Counted from the first letter of the stretch, positions 1 through 9,706 are shown. The stretch: DNA of 64,000 bases from Zunongwangia profunda SM-A87 (GCF_000023465.1 NC_014041.1:765001-829000); one strand, 5' to 3'. The notes: generated by a model not told the origin, from the letters alone. Numbers and translations: made by a program.

Positions 1-480
1 AGAAATATCAAAAAATTATCTAAATTGAATAGGTTATCAAAAATAGGGTGGATTATAGGCCTAATCGCAATTATAGTTGTTGCAATATATATCTGGAGAA
101 TGGTCGGGAAACCTTATTACAGAATTAGCCTGATGGGAACTGAATATATTGAAAATGCTGATCAATTAAGCTATGCTAATGAACATCTTGAAGATAATCT
201 AATATTGATTAAAAAGTACATGTATTCAAAAGATGTAATGTTAATAGGTTTTGGGGGTGGAGGTAGCCGAACTGATGATTATTTTTCCTATGGACTTACT
301 AATAGTAATAAAGATATTCTAATAGAACCTGAATACCAGTTTATATCTTCAAAAGTAAATTCAGATAATGAGGTGATCATATACGGACTTCCCTATATTG
401 TTAAAGGAAACGAAAAAATGGTGTTTTATAAAATTGAAAATGGAAAACTTAAAGAGATACCTGAAAAAGATAGTTGGTAG
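1..480 (+). CDS. Membrane-anchored hypothetical protein, 5' end outside window
   Basis: The reading frame is open to the first base and ends with TAG at 478-480, so the true start probably lies upstream; a TTG at 25 is the first internal candidate. A Lys-rich leader is followed by one hydrophobic segment (WIIGLIAIIVVAIYIW), suggesting a type II anchor with about 115 residues outside the membrane. The soluble part has a GFGGGGS turn and alternating hydrophobic residues but no motif I recognise. The gene is isolated, with a hairpin terminator about 85 bases downstream. Function unknown. Confidence 0.6.
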   Translation, partial: RNIKKLSKLNRLSKIGWIIGLIAIIVVAIYIWRMVGKPYYRISLMGTEYIENADQLSYANEHLEDNLILIKKYMYSKDVMLIGFGGGGSRTDDYFSYGLTNSNKDILIEPEYQFISSKVNSDNEVIIYGLPYIVKGNEKMVFYKIENGKLKEIPEKDSW

Positions 481-879
481 TAAAGCTTCGAGTTAGAATT
501 TAAATCACTTTGATTGGCTTGAGAGATAAAATTATCATAGTCTAATGGATTCCATTCATTTTCAAAATCATCTATAGGATGATTTTTTTGTTTACTGGTA
601 GATATAACTCAACTCATAATTATAAGTTGTTTCTAGTACTTATGTAAGGAACAAATTTGGTTCTTATAAAAGGAAATCCATACATGTAATTCACATATAA
701 TATCTCTGATAATTAGTGTGGAATTTATAAAAGATCTGATCTATTAGAAACATAAATAATAAAACCATGCTAAACAGTAATTCTTCACTTACTTATAACA
801 GTAATTTTAGTATTATATAATATGGCTTAAATTAAAACTTTGTGGATTCCATTTAAATTTGAGGCTTAAATAATCAAAG
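481..879. other. Intergenic region with a hairpin terminator
   Basis: This 400-base stretch has no convincing gene. It contains one clear hairpin (564-586). The remainder is AT-rich and precedes the sigma factor gene. Around 835 there is an AACTTTG string resembling a Bacteroidetes -7 box, but it lacks the leading TA and a matching -33 TTG. Confidence 0.4.
564..589 (+). terminator. Rho-independent terminator
   Basis: AAAATCATC (564-572) pairs perfectly with GATGATTTT (578-586) around the loop TATAG, and the T-run continues to 589. It lies downstream of the edge gene and upstream of the sigma factor, so it would separate the two transcription units. Confidence 0.6.
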
Positions 880-1386
880 ATGAATTTGCTTTCAGATTTT
901 AAGAAAGGAAAAAAAGCGGCCTTAAAGCAAATATATCTTCAGTATCATCAAAATGTTTACGCTCTTGCATTAAATTTTACTAATGATGTGCAACGAGCCG
1001 AAGATTTTGTTCATGATGTTTTTTTAAGATTTTGGGAACAGCGAAGGAAACTTTCTGAAGATCATAATATCGAATCTCAACTCATTAGAACTGCTAAGTT
1101 TTATATCATTAATCAACTAAAAAGTAATAAGTGGGAAGTGGCTTGTAATGCACAGAAGTCCGAGAACATTTCACAAGAAATTGACATTGAAAATAACGAA
1201 AATCAATTACATAGTTTAAATAAAGCCATCAAAAAATTACCTCAGCACTGTCGTGAAATCTTCATCATGCACAAATTAGAAGGGCTTACCCAAAAAGAAG
1301 TCGCAGACTATTTAAATATTTCAGTAAAAACGGTCGAAAATCAGATAGCCAAGGCGATTTCAGAGCTAAAAAGGCATTTGATTTAA
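880..1386 (+). CDS. ECF RNA polymerase sigma factor
   Basis: A 168-aa sigma-70 family ECF factor of the Bacteroidetes type. Region 2 spans roughly residues 10-75, with the helix ALNFTNDVQRAEDFVHDVF and a following FWEQR. Region 4 spans about 110-165, with LPQHCREIFIMHKLEG and the helix-turn-helix LTQKEVADYLNISVKTVENQ. A FecR anti-sigma gene lies 200 bases downstream, followed by an STN-domain SusC. This is the standard trans-envelope signalling arrangement, so the sigma factor should drive the susCD pair at 2682-7906 when ligand binds the receptor (family knowledge plus context). The ATG at 880 gives a full-length region 2. Confidence 0.93.
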   Translation: MNLLSDFKKGKKAALKQIYLQYHQNVYALALNFTNDVQRAEDFVHDVFLRFWEQRRKLSEDHNIESQLIRTAKFYIINQLKSNKWEVACNAQKSENISQEIDIENNENQLHSLNKAIKKLPQHCREIFIMHKLEGLTQKEVADYLNISVKTVENQIAKAISELKRHLI

Positions 1387-1585
1387 GAGCAGAGTCCTTC
1401 CTTAATTGATTTGTTGATAATTGAATTTTAAGACGCACTTTGTTTAAGTGTAACGTTTTGATTTCGAGTTGAAATCGAAAGAAGTCCAATTTTTAAATTA
1501 TCAGGGAGTAAAGGAAGTGTTACCAAAATATTAAGGCGTAGGGGATTTCATTTTTCTATTTGAATACTAAATAGAATAGCATAAA

Positions 1586-2455
1586 ATGAAAAATAAAACA
1601 GAAAAGTTTTTTTCTGAAGGAAACTTCGATAAGCTTATTAATAACGCCTGGGATAAACCGGTTAATCCCAATTCGATAAAATTGTGGCAAAGAATTGATA
1701 AATCTACCACAAATTCCAATTACACTATTTGGAAATCTATTGCCGCCATTTTTGTTATTGCATTTTTAACCGCCATCAGCCTTACTCTTTTTAATATAAA
1801 TACAACATCAAAACTTGTTGTAGTAAATAATGACGGCATGACGCCAAAAGAGATACTACTGGAAGATGGATCAAAAGTGTTTTTAAATCGTAATAGTGGT
1901 GTTACATATAGTCCTGAAAACTCAAGAATGCTTAACCTAACAGGAGAAGCTTATTTTGAAATTAAAAAAGATAAAAACCACCCGTTTACAGTAAATACAA
2001 GGGAATTAACTCTCAGTGTTTTAGGTACTTATTTTAATGTAAATGCATATAAAAATACTAATGAGACTATTATTTCCTTAGTATCAGGAAAATTAAAAGT
2101 AAGCAGTGTGCAAAATGGCGAAAAAATTTTATCACCAGGGGAGGAACTCATTTATAATAATAGAAGTAAGAAAGTGAGTGTGAATAGTTTTAATGTTAAT
2201 ACAGTACTTGCCTGGAGATCTTCTTTGATTAAGTGCGAAAATACCGGTCTGGATTTTTTACTGGATCGTCTAGAAAATTATTACGCCATAGAAATTAATA
2301 ATAAAACAGATTATGCTAATTGTAAGATATCAGGTGAATTTAGGAGTGATTTAAGTTTGGATGAGATTATGGAAATTATCTCATTTTCCCACAATATCGA
2401 GTTTTTATCATTAAAAGAAAATGAATACAAAATTAAAGGTGAAATATGTGAATAG
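1586..2455 (+). CDS. FecR-family anti-sigma factor
   Basis: A 289-aa inner-membrane anti-sigma regulator. The N-terminal ~45 residues would be the cytoplasmic sigma-binding part. A single TM segment lies at about 47-70 (SIAAIFVIAFLTAISLTLF). A FecR domain follows at about 85-180 (KEILLEDGSKVFLNRNS, LTGEAYFEIKKDKNHPF, VLGTYFNVNAY), then a DUF4974-type C-terminal domain at about 218-285 that would contact the STN domain of the outer-membrane receptor in the periplasm. It is paired with the upstream ECF sigma gene and the downstream STN-containing SusC. The N-terminal cytoplasmic part is short compared with proteobacterial FecR, which is usual in Bacteroidetes. Confidence 0.93.
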   Translation: MKNKTEKFFSEGNFDKLINNAWDKPVNPNSIKLWQRIDKSTTNSNYTIWKSIAAIFVIAFLTAISLTLFNINTTSKLVVVNNDGMTPKEILLEDGSKVFLNRNSGVTYSPENSRMLNLTGEAYFEIKKDKNHPFTVNTRELTLSVLGTYFNVNAYKNTNETIISLVSGKLKVSSVQNGEKILSPGEELIYNNRSKKVSVNSFNVNTVLAWRSSLIKCENTGLDFLLDRLENYYAIEINNKTDYANCKISGEFRSDLSLDEIMEIISFSHNIEFLSLKENEYKIKGEICE

Positions 2456-2470
2456 AAAGTAATATAAAAT

Positions 2471-2667
2471 GGGGATAATCTCGGCCAAGACTATCCCCGG
2501 CAATTATTAAAAATAACTATTAATAATAGATGACAAAACTATAAAAATACCTGAAAATTAACTGATAATAATTCTTAAAAGCACAAAAAAATGAAAAGAT
2601 GATCTAAACACTACGCCCGGCAATTATAGATCCCGGCCAGGATCTGCAAAAAGTAACTATTAATAAT
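2471..2667 (+). promoter_or_regulatory. Structured, internally repeated leader of susCD
   Basis: The 226-base gap before susC holds a duplicated block. CCCGGCAATTAT occurs at 2496-2507 and 2616-2627, and TAACTATTAATAAT at 2514-2527 and 2654-2667. Each copy is associated with a GC-richer hairpin in an otherwise AT-rich leader: GGGGATA/TATCCCC (2471-2477 with 2492-2498) and AGATCC/GGATCT (2628-2633 with 2640-2645). The region could hold the sigma-dependent promoter or an RNA regulatory structure. No mechanism is shown by sequence alone. Confidence 0.45.
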
Positions 2668-2681
2668 GAATAACTAGTAAA

Positions 2682-5600
2682 ATGAATACAATAAAAAGAC
2701 GTTGCCGATTTTTAACGACAACAATTTTTATGCTGACTATCTATGCTATAGGAACTCAGCAATTAAAAGCACATTCCAATAAATCCAGTAACCTGGATGA
2801 AGTGATCCAACTCTTAGCCAGAAATTATGGAAGTATCAATTTCGTATATAATACAAAGGCTTTTAAAGAAGTAGTTGTTTCCGATTTCTCTCCAACGAAC
2901 AATGGCATTGAAAATGAGTTACACCAACTGCAACAACTTGTTCCTCTCTCTTACATTAAAAAAAGATTTACCATTGCTCTTAAGCTTAATAAAGAAATAG
3001 AGCAAGAGCGAATTATAACAGGTACCGTGACCGATAGTGATAATCTGCCAATACCGGGAGCAAGTGTTTTTGTGCAGGACACTAATATAGGAACTGCAGC
3101 AGACTTTGAAGGAAATTTTACATTGGAGGTTCCAGAAGATGCCAGGTCACTAAGTGTTACTTACATGGGATATAAAAAGCAAATTGTAAATATCGAAAAT
3201 CGAACAGAAATTGATATTATTTTACAAACAGATGCTGCAAGTCTTGAAGAAGTAGTTCTAGTTGGATATGGGCAGACCAGCCGTGAAACTTTAGTTGATG
3301 CGGTAAGCAAAGTGGATGCTGAACAAATTCAGCAACGTCCAATAGCCGATGTCTCCGCCGGATTACAAGGATTAAGTCCTGGTTTGAATGTAACACAAAG
3401 CAGTGGTGATCCAGCTGCCAAACCAAGAATAAATATTCGGGGATTTACATCGATAAACGGAGGAGAACCCCTTGTGATTATCGATGGTGTAGAAGGAGAT
3501 ATTAATAACCTCAATCCAAATGATATTGAATCGATAAGTGTTTTAAAAGATGCGGGAGCTTCAGCTATTTATGGTGCCCGTGGCGCTTTTGGAGTAGTAC
3601 TTATTAGCACAAAAAATCCCAAAACAGGAAATTTAACGGTAAGTGTGGATGCTACCACCGCATGGAACTCTCCTACTGTAAATACCGATTTTTTAACCGA
3701 TCCTTATAAAGCGGTAATGTTGGTAGACGAATCGTTTCGTACGGCAGTAGGTAGAAGTTACACAGGTTATAACGAGGAAGATTATCAAAACATTTATGAG
3801 GTATCACAAGATCCTTCCTTAGCCCGTGTAGAAACCGATATTCGTAATGGTAGAGAGCAATATATTTATTATGGACATACCGATTGGTGGAATTATTTTT
3901 TCAGGGATAGTTATCCTACACAAATTTATAATGTTTCAGTTTCTGGAGGATCTGATAAAATAAAGGGATTTTTTTCCTACCGTAATTACAATAGTGAAGG
4001 GATTCTAAAAGTTCAAGACGATCATTATAAAATTTACAATCTACGTGGTAAGCTGGAAATGAAAATTAACGACTGGATCAGTTTCACTAATAACATGCAA
4101 TACAATAGTTCTAACGACCTAAAACATGGTGGTAGCCAGTATGGATGGGGAGATCAATTTAATGGTAATATCTATGTACATGGTTTGCCATCGTACATGC
4201 CGCAAAATCCAGATGGTACGGCGACCTGGAGAACAGAACTTAATAATTATACCATTGGTGACGGTGCCTATGCATCTTTACTTTACGGTAAAGCAAAACA
4301 GGAAACAGAAGAAGGAGAATTCTCTAACATTGCTACTTTAAAACTGAATCCTGTAAAAGGCTTAGATGTCACCGCTAGTTATGCCTATCGAAGAACGAAT
4401 TATAATCGCTATCGGCGATCTGTAAATATACCGTATTCAATTTATCCCGGAGAAGTTAATACGATGGGAACCGATCAATTGACTGAGTATAATACACGAT
4501 TTAAATATGATGCTTTTAATATTTATGGTGATTACCATCATCAAATTGGCGATCACAGCTTAAAAGCAACTTTAGGTTTTAATCAGGAGTCTTTTTATAA
4601 CAAAAGTACTACTGCAAGCAAACAAAATAGCATTTCAGACGATTTAAATTCTTTAGGTCTTGCTACCAGTAACCCTGAAGCTTTAGGAAGTGCAGCAGAG
4701 TGGGCTTTACAAGGTGTATTTTATAGATTATCTTATGATTATAAAGATAAATATTTATTAGAGGTAAATGGTCGTTATGACGGAACTTCAAGATTTCCCG
4801 AAGAAGAACGCTGGGGTTTTTTCCCTTCCGTGTCGGGTGGTTGGTTAATTAATAAAGAAAATTTCTTTTCTAGTTTAACCGATACTTTCAACCTGGTTAA
4901 GTTAAGAGCTTCCTATGGTTCTCTTGGTAATCAAGAAGTAGCGAATTATGCGTATATACCTACATTGAGGAAGAATATTGACGGTAACTTTGCCCTAAAC
5001 GGCAGAACTTTAGATTATATCGCAGCACCGGGATTAAACCCTCGCGAAATTTCATGGGAAGAAGTAAAAACATTTGATGTTGGAACAGACATTGCGCTCT
5101 TTAATAATGATGTAAATATCACTTTCGACTGGTTTCAGAGAAGTACTAAAGGAATGCTCACCCAGGGAGCAACTTTACCCAGCGTTTTAGGAACCGGTTC
5201 ACCGCAGGAAAACGCAGCAGATTTAAGAACACGTGGTTTCGAACTTAGTATAGGCTACCATCATAGTTTTGAGGTAGCCAAATCTCCTTTAAATTTCGGA
5301 ATTGAGGGGAATTTATCCAATTCAGTCACTGAAATAACAAAATTCGATAATCCAAACAACAGTTTATTAGATTATTACGAAGGGATGACCATTGGAGAAC
5401 TTTGGGGATATCACGTAGATGGATTATTTCAAACTCAAGATGAAATCACAGGTCACGCTGATCAAACCCGTGTTTCCAATCGTATTATTGCTAATGGAGG
5501 ATTACAACTCGGTGATGTTCGTTATGTAGATTTAAATGGGGATGGTGTTATCGATGAAGGTGAAAATACCCTTCAGGATTCAGGCGATCGCAGAAAAATA

Positions 5601-6158
5601 GGAAATACAGCCCCGCAGTACTTATATAGTTTTAGAGTAAATGCAGCCTGGAAAGGTTTTGATGTTTCGGTTTTTTTTCAGGGAGTAGGAAAGCAGGACT
5701 GGTATCCTAATGGAGATTCAAGAATTTTTTGGGCAATGTATAATCGACCCTACGATACATTTATTCGTAAAGATTTGGTAAACAATATCTGGTCTCCAGA
5801 TAATAGGGAGGCTTATTTTCCGAGATTATTTGGATATATCGCATTATCAGATAGTGATGCCTTAGGAGCTGTTAACGACAGATATTTACAAAGTGTCGCT
5901 TACTTAAGACTAAAGAACCTAAGCCTTGGATATACTATCCCAAAAAGGATTACAGAAAAATTTAATATCAGTAAGTTTAGGATTTATTTTAGCGGAGAAA
6001 ATCTTTTCACCTTTACTTCTCTAACCGATTATATCGATCCTGAAGCAGCTAGTAACTCCGTAAACCTAAATCAGCCTTCTACTTCTGCAAACCGAAGTAC
6101 CGCGCAAACAGTTCCCTTTAACGAAACCTATTCGGTTGGCTTATCACTTCAATTTTAA
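2682..6158 (+). CDS. SusC-family TonB-dependent receptor with STN signalling domain
   Basis: An outer-membrane TonB-dependent transporter of 1158 aa. In order it has a signal region (1-31), an STN (secretin/TonB N-terminal) domain at about 38-104, a carboxypeptidase-regulatory-like beta domain at about 112-188 (ITGTVTDSDNLPIPGASVFV), the SusC/RagA linker VVLVGYGQ at about 192-200, a plug domain at about 205-320 (NIRGFTSINGG, PLVIIDGV, ISVLKDAGASAIYGARG) and a 22-strand-type barrel to the C-terminal Phe. The STN domain marks it as a transducer to the FecR protein encoded upstream. SusD starts 5 bases after the stop. No glycoside hydrolase lies nearby, so the imported ligand cannot be named. 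Confidence 0.96.
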   Translation: MNTIKRRCRFLTTTIFMLTIYAIGTQQLKAHSNKSSNLDEVIQLLARNYGSINFVYNTKAFKEVVVSDFSPTNNGIENELHQLQQLVPLSYIKKRFTIALKLNKEIEQERIITGTVTDSDNLPIPGASVFVQDTNIGTAADFEGNFTLEVPEDARSLSVTYMGYKKQIVNIENRTEIDIILQTDAASLEEVVLVGYGQTSRETLVDAVSKVDAEQIQQRPIADVSAGLQGLSPGLNVTQSSGDPAAKPRINIRGFTSINGGEPLVIIDGVEGDINNLNPNDIESISVLKDAGASAIYGARGAFGVVLISTKNPKTGNLTVSVDATTAWNSPTVNTDFLTDPYKAVMLVDESFRTAVGRSYTGYNEEDYQNIYEVSQDPSLARVETDIRNGREQYIYYGHTDWWNYFFRDSYPTQIYNVSVSGGSDKIKGFFSYRNYNSEGILKVQDDHYKIYNLRGKLEMKINDWISFTNNMQYNSSNDLKHGGSQYGWGDQFNGNIYVHGLPSYMPQNPDGTATWRTELNNYTIGDGAYASLLYGKAKQETEEGEFSNIATLKLNPVKGLDVTASYAYRRTNYNRYRRSVNIPYSIYPGEVNTMGTDQLTEYNTRFKYDAFNIYGDYHHQIGDHSLKATLGFNQESFYNKSTTASKQNSISDDLNSLGLATSNPEALGSAAEWALQGVFYRLSYDYKDKYLLEVNGRYDGTSRFPEEERWGFFPSVSGGWLINKENFFSSLTDTFNLVKLRASYGSLGNQEVANYAYIPTLRKNIDGNFALNGRTLDYIAAPGLNPREISWEEVKTFDVGTDIALFNNDVNITFDWFQRSTKGMLTQGATLPSVLGTGSPQENAADLRTRGFELSIGYHHSFEVAKSPLNFGIEGNLSNSVTEITKFDNPNNSLLDYYEGMTIGELWGYHVDGLFQTQDEITGHADQTRVSNRIIANGGLQLGDVRYVDLNGDGVIDEGENTLQDSGDRRKIGNTAPQYLYSFRVNAAWKGFDVSVFFQGVGKQDWYPNGDSRIFWAMYNRPYDTFIRKDLVNNIWSPDNREAYFPRLFGYIALSDSDALGAVNDRYLQSVAYLRLKNLSLGYTIPKRITEKFNISKFRIYFSGENLFTFTSLTDYIDPEAASNSVNLNQPSTSANRSTAQTVPFNETYSVGLSLQF

Positions 6159-6163
6159 AAACA

Positions 6164-7906
6164 ATGACGATGAAAAATATAAAAATAATCTTCATCCTGC
6201 TTTTAGCTGTATTAACAGGTTGTAGCGATGATCTTTTAAATAAAGAACCTTTATCCGATGTCACTGAAGATAACTTTTTTACTAAAGCAAGTGATTTACA
6301 ATTATACACTAATGGCTTTTACAGATTGTTGCCCAGTACATCTATCTATAACGGAGATACCAGAGCAGGTAATATTTTGGAGACCACTTTAAGTGAGGAA
6401 ATGCGTAGTGCCAGAACCATTCCAACTACTGGCGGTGGCTGGGATTGGGGATATCTTAGGGATATCAACTACTTTCTTGAAAATTATCAACGTGGTGATA
6501 ATGCATCGGCAATTGCGCATTATGGTGGAGTAGCTCGTTTTTTTAGAGCCTATTTTTACTTTGATAAGTTAAAGCGATTTGGCGAAGTACCATATTACGA
6601 TTACACGATAGATCCGGACGACGAAGAAAGTTTGCAGAAACCAAGAGATAGTCGCCAGTTTATTGTAGAAAAAATTCTGGAAGATCTTGATGTCGCTATA
6701 GAAAATTTAAATCAAGATCAGCAATTGTATACGGTAACTAAATATACCGCTCTGGCCTTAAAATCAAGAGTAGGACTTTATGAAGGTACTTACGAAAAAT
6801 ACAGGAACATTAGTGGTTACGAAACTTATTTAGAAGCATCAATAGAAGCTTCGGAAGAGCTGATGAATAATTCACCTTATAAAGTATTTAGTTCCGGAAA
6901 TCCAAGCTCAGATTATCTAAATCTTTTTAATTCGCATGACGCGGTTGGTACTGAAGTTATTTTTGCTCGAGAATTTAACACTGCGCTTGATGTAGATCAT
7001 AATGTGAATTATTATACGACAACCTCATCTTACGGAAGACCGGGGATGCCTAAAGATTTGGTAAATACGTATCTAAATGCCGATGGAAGTAGGTTCACGG
7101 ATCGGCCAGATTATAATCAGGTTTTTTTTACTGAAGAGGTGGCTAATCGCGATCCAAGATTATCGCAAACTATTCGAACTCCCGGTTATACACGTAAGGG
7201 ACAAACACAGGAGTTACCACCTAATTTAGGCGCCACAGTTACAGGATATCAAATTATTAAATACGTTACAGAGCCCCAGTACGATACCAATGATCAGTCC
7301 ATTACAGATTTGCCAATTTTTAGATTTGGAGAAATTATATTGAATTTTGCTGAAGCTAAAGCTGAATTGGGTACAGTGTCGCAAACAGATATAGATAATT
7401 CCATAAATGTACTAAGAAATCGTGTTGCTATGCCACATATAACTATTAACGCAGCGAACAATGATCCAGATCCGTATATGCAAAATCAATATCCGCAGGT
7501 AAAGGGAAATAATGCAGGTTTATTGCTTGAAATTAGAAGAGAGCGGAGAATAGAGTTATATATGGAAAACTTCTTCTGGGATGACATGGTTCGCTGGAAA
7601 GCGGGACAGTTTATAACAAGACCTTTACGTGGATTATATGTTCCCGGTCCCGGAGAATACGATTTTGATGGGGATGGTGATACAGATGTAGTGTTTTATA
7701 AGGATGACGCTCCAGGCAATCAGATAGAGGGGATTCAATACTTAAAATTAGACTCTGATGTTTTTTTAAGTGAAAATAATCTTATTGATCCACAACCTAA
7801 TTTTAATAACAGAAGTTTTAATGAAAATAAGGATTATTTGTATCCAATTCCACGAATCGAGTTGCAGTTAAATCCAAACCTGGAGCAAAACCCCGGTTGG
7901 GAATAA
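6164..7906 (+). CDS. SusD/RagB-family surface lipoprotein
   Basis: A 580-aa surface glycan- or nutrient-binding lipoprotein, partner of the SusC directly upstream (5-base gap). The start gives MTMKN; an ATG at 6170 would equally serve. The hydrophobic leader ends in a lipobox LTGC, so Cys is lipidated after SPII cleavage. The SusD N-terminal signature DLLNKEPLSDVTEDNFF and the TPR-type helices (HYGGVARFFRAYFYFDKLKRFGEVPYYD) are visible, as is the C-terminal family block LLLEIRRERRIELYMENFFWDDMVRW. It would form the lid of the SusCD transporter at the cell surface. Substrate unknown. Confidence 0.96.
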   Translation: MTMKNIKIIFILLLAVLTGCSDDLLNKEPLSDVTEDNFFTKASDLQLYTNGFYRLLPSTSIYNGDTRAGNILETTLSEEMRSARTIPTTGGGWDWGYLRDINYFLENYQRGDNASAIAHYGGVARFFRAYFYFDKLKRFGEVPYYDYTIDPDDEESLQKPRDSRQFIVEKILEDLDVAIENLNQDQQLYTVTKYTALALKSRVGLYEGTYEKYRNISGYETYLEASIEASEELMNNSPYKVFSSGNPSSDYLNLFNSHDAVGTEVIFAREFNTALDVDHNVNYYTTTSSYGRPGMPKDLVNTYLNADGSRFTDRPDYNQVFFTEEVANRDPRLSQTIRTPGYTRKGQTQELPPNLGATVTGYQIIKYVTEPQYDTNDQSITDLPIFRFGEIILNFAEAKAELGTVSQTDIDNSINVLRNRVAMPHITINAANNDPDPYMQNQYPQVKGNNAGLLLEIRRERRIELYMENFFWDDMVRWKAGQFITRPLRGLYVPGPGEYDFDGDGDTDVVFYKDDAPGNQIEGIQYLKLDSDVFLSENNLIDPQPNFNNRSFNENKDYLYPIPRIELQLNPNLEQNPGWE

Positions 7907-7985
7907 CTTGAAAAGATGAAAAATATTAGGTTTAGAGGTTTACTTTTGCATTTGCAATAAACGCAAAGGAGAAAACACTAACAAA

Positions 7986-8066
7986 ATGATTTCAGATAAA
8001 GACGAGAAACAAATAATAGGTGCAAAATCGAAGACTGAAAGAGAGATAAGACGGATCAAGCTATGA
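7986..8066 (+). CDS. Possible 26-codon small ORF
   Basis: The short frame begins MISDKDEKQIIGAKSK and ends at TGA 8064-8066. A purine-rich AAAGGAG lies 16 bases upstream, and an exact TAnnTTTG box (TACTTTTG) at 7941-7948. No -33 TTG sits at the usual distance and coding status is unproven. It could instead be part of the trailer of the susD transcript, which runs to the terminator at 8168-8207. Confidence 0.2.
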   Translation: MISDKDEKQIIGAKSKTEREIRRIKL

Positions 8067-8167
8067 AATTAATGGTTTAATGGAAGAGAGCCCAGTGAAG
8101 ATTTAGATCTATTACATTTTTTCAGGGAGATAGCTATTAAAAGTACCTATTGACTAGCTTAAATTTA

Positions 8168-8207
8168 GGGAATGATGCATTATATAAGCATCATTCCCTT
8201 TTTTTTT
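8168..8207 (+). terminator. Strong Rho-independent terminator after susCD
   Basis: An 11-bp perfect stem, GGGAATGATGC (8168-8178) with GCATCATTCCC (8188-8198), has a 9-base loop and is followed by nine T residues. It ends the sigma-FecR-SusCD region about 260 bases after susD and faces the convergent gene at 8300-9418. Confidence 0.9.
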
Positions 8208-8299
8208 CAATCAAATTGAATGGTTTTTTGGAAGAATTTTTTACTATACAATTGGCTGATCATAATGATTTAAAAACCAAAAACTCTTTACAACTTCCA

Positions 8300-9418
8300 T
8301 TAAACCTTAATCTTATACAATTTATCCCGGTCTAATAGAAACACATTGTCGTTGAGCAAGAAAAGCCCGTATGTATCAAAGACAAAGGTTTGCCCTTTGG
8401 CCGAAAGAAAAGGTGAGATTTTTCCTTCTTTATCGATAGAAAAAATAGGCGCATTATTTTTTTCATCCTGAAAACTTTCAGCAGTCGTTAATAGCAATCG
8501 GTGATCTTTGGTATATTCCAAGTTCGAAATATTGGCGCCGCTTCCTAAAACGGTGGTATCGATTTGTTCCCAGGTTTTACCTCCGTCGGTGGTTTTTAAA
8601 AGCAAGCCTTGCAAGCCAGAAATGTAGCCTTCTTTTTTAGTTGCAAAAGCGATAGAATTCAAGGATTCTCCTTCTTTTCCGCGGCGGAGCAGGCTCCAGT
8701 CCTTGCCTTCATTACTGCTTTCATAAACATTTCCTGTAAAAGAGAGAAGCCTAATGGTATCATCGGGAAAAATAAACACATCGCTTAGCGAGACTTCATC
8801 AGTTTGTAACCCATTAAGCTTGACTTTTTTCCAGTGCACGCCTTTATCTGTGGTTTTCAGGACGAGTGGCTTTCCGTTGTTATCACCAACGATAATCCCA
8901 AAACCGCTGAGAGAAAACTTTATTTTATAAAATTTAGGATGGCGTAAGGCGTATTTGCTTTCGCCCAGCGTATTGACATCAAAAGCTTCCCATTCGGTAT
9001 TTAAATCGTCATTTCTAAAAATATAGCGGGAAGCGCCAACCACATAAAACTGATTTTCGTAAATGGCGGTGCTGTAAAAGGCATTGGCAAAACCCGAAAA
9101 GGAAAAGCCTTTCCAATGTTTTCCGCCGTCTTGGGTGGAGCGCAGGCGTAACCGGGTGCCGCCGGCGATAATGCCTTCTTTATCGTTGCGAAAACTAACG
9201 CTGTTGTAAAACTGAAATCCGGTATTTTCTACGGCATGCAATACCTTGACGGTATTGCCGGTCACCTCGTTTTTAAACTGTTCCTGCTCGGGGAAACTCA
9301 CGGGTATCGTGTCAATTTCCACATTAAGCGCACTCATGGGTTGGTACGTTTGCTGCGCGATACCGGGTAAACTAAAAAGGAGGGCGACAAGGATCCCGAG
9401 GCTTGGTCTTGTTTTCAT
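8300..9418 (-). CDS. Secreted YCF48/BNR-repeat (beta-propeller) protein
   Basis: A 372-aa exported protein. A signal peptide (MKTRPSLGILVALLFSLPGIAQ) ends at an AxA-like site. The rest consists of propeller blades with the BNR/YCF48 hallmark S/T-x-D-G-G-K-x-W: residues RSTQDGGKHW, KTTDKGVHW, SSNEGKDW and KTTDGGKTW. Such proteins resemble photosystem II assembly factor YCF48 or sialidase-type propellers; in Bacteroidetes they are usually uncharacterised exported proteins. The base composition is richer in GC than the flanking genes. It is monocistronic and convergent with susCD. No catalytic function can be assigned. Confidence 0.8.
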   Translation of the reverse strand: MKTRPSLGILVALLFSLPGIAQQTYQPMSALNVEIDTIPVSFPEQEQFKNEVTGNTVKVLHAVENTGFQFYNSVSFRNDKEGIIAGGTRLRLRSTQDGGKHWKGFSFSGFANAFYSTAIYENQFYVVGASRYIFRNDDLNTEWEAFDVNTLGESKYALRHPKFYKIKFSLSGFGIIVGDNNGKPLVLKTTDKGVHWKKVKLNGLQTDEVSLSDVFIFPDDTIRLLSFTGNVYESSNEGKDWSLLRRGKEGESLNSIAFATKKEGYISGLQGLLLKTTDGGKTWEQIDTTVLGSGANISNLEYTKDHRLLLTTAESFQDEKNNAPIFSIDKEGKISPFLSAKGQTFVFDTYGLFLLNDNVFLLDRDKLYKIKV

Positions 9419-9520
9419 TCTTTTATTTCTTCAACATAGCATTAGTTTAACGCGGACAAAGGTATTTGATTATGTGAACCGGCTATTTTTTTAGGAAAGG
9501 TTTTTTTGATGGGTATTTTT

Positions 9521-9580
9521 CTCTTTTAAAGAAAACCGTAATGGATATTGGGGATTTTTTTGGTAGATTTATCATTAAAC
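9521..9580 (+). repeat. Copy of the ~55-bp 5' header repeat (upstream of mazEF)
   Basis: The block contains GAAAACCGTAATGGA, a G-rich stretch, then TTTTTTTGGTAGATTTAT. It matches the order and spacing of headers at 11563, 15590, 23899, 29283 and 36103. This copy is one of the more diverged ones. It lies about 130 bases before mazE. Confidence 0.5.
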
Positions 9581-9655
9581 TAAAATGGATATCGTACAAG
9601 GCTTGTTGGGGTATAGCTAGGTTTGCAGTAGTACTTCTACAGAGAAAGTTTAATT

Positions 9656-9684
9656 TTGAAATTCTACAAAAAGTAATAACTTTA
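9656..9684 (+). promoter_or_regulatory. Candidate promoter of mazEF
   Basis: TTG at 9656-9658, an 18-base spacer and TAACTTTA at 9677-9684 match the Bacteroidetes -33/-7 consensus (TTG, TAnnTTTG) with one mismatch. The ATG of mazE is 22 bases further on. Confidence 0.45.
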
Positions 9685-9706
9685 TATTTACAAAAAAATC
9701 AAAATT

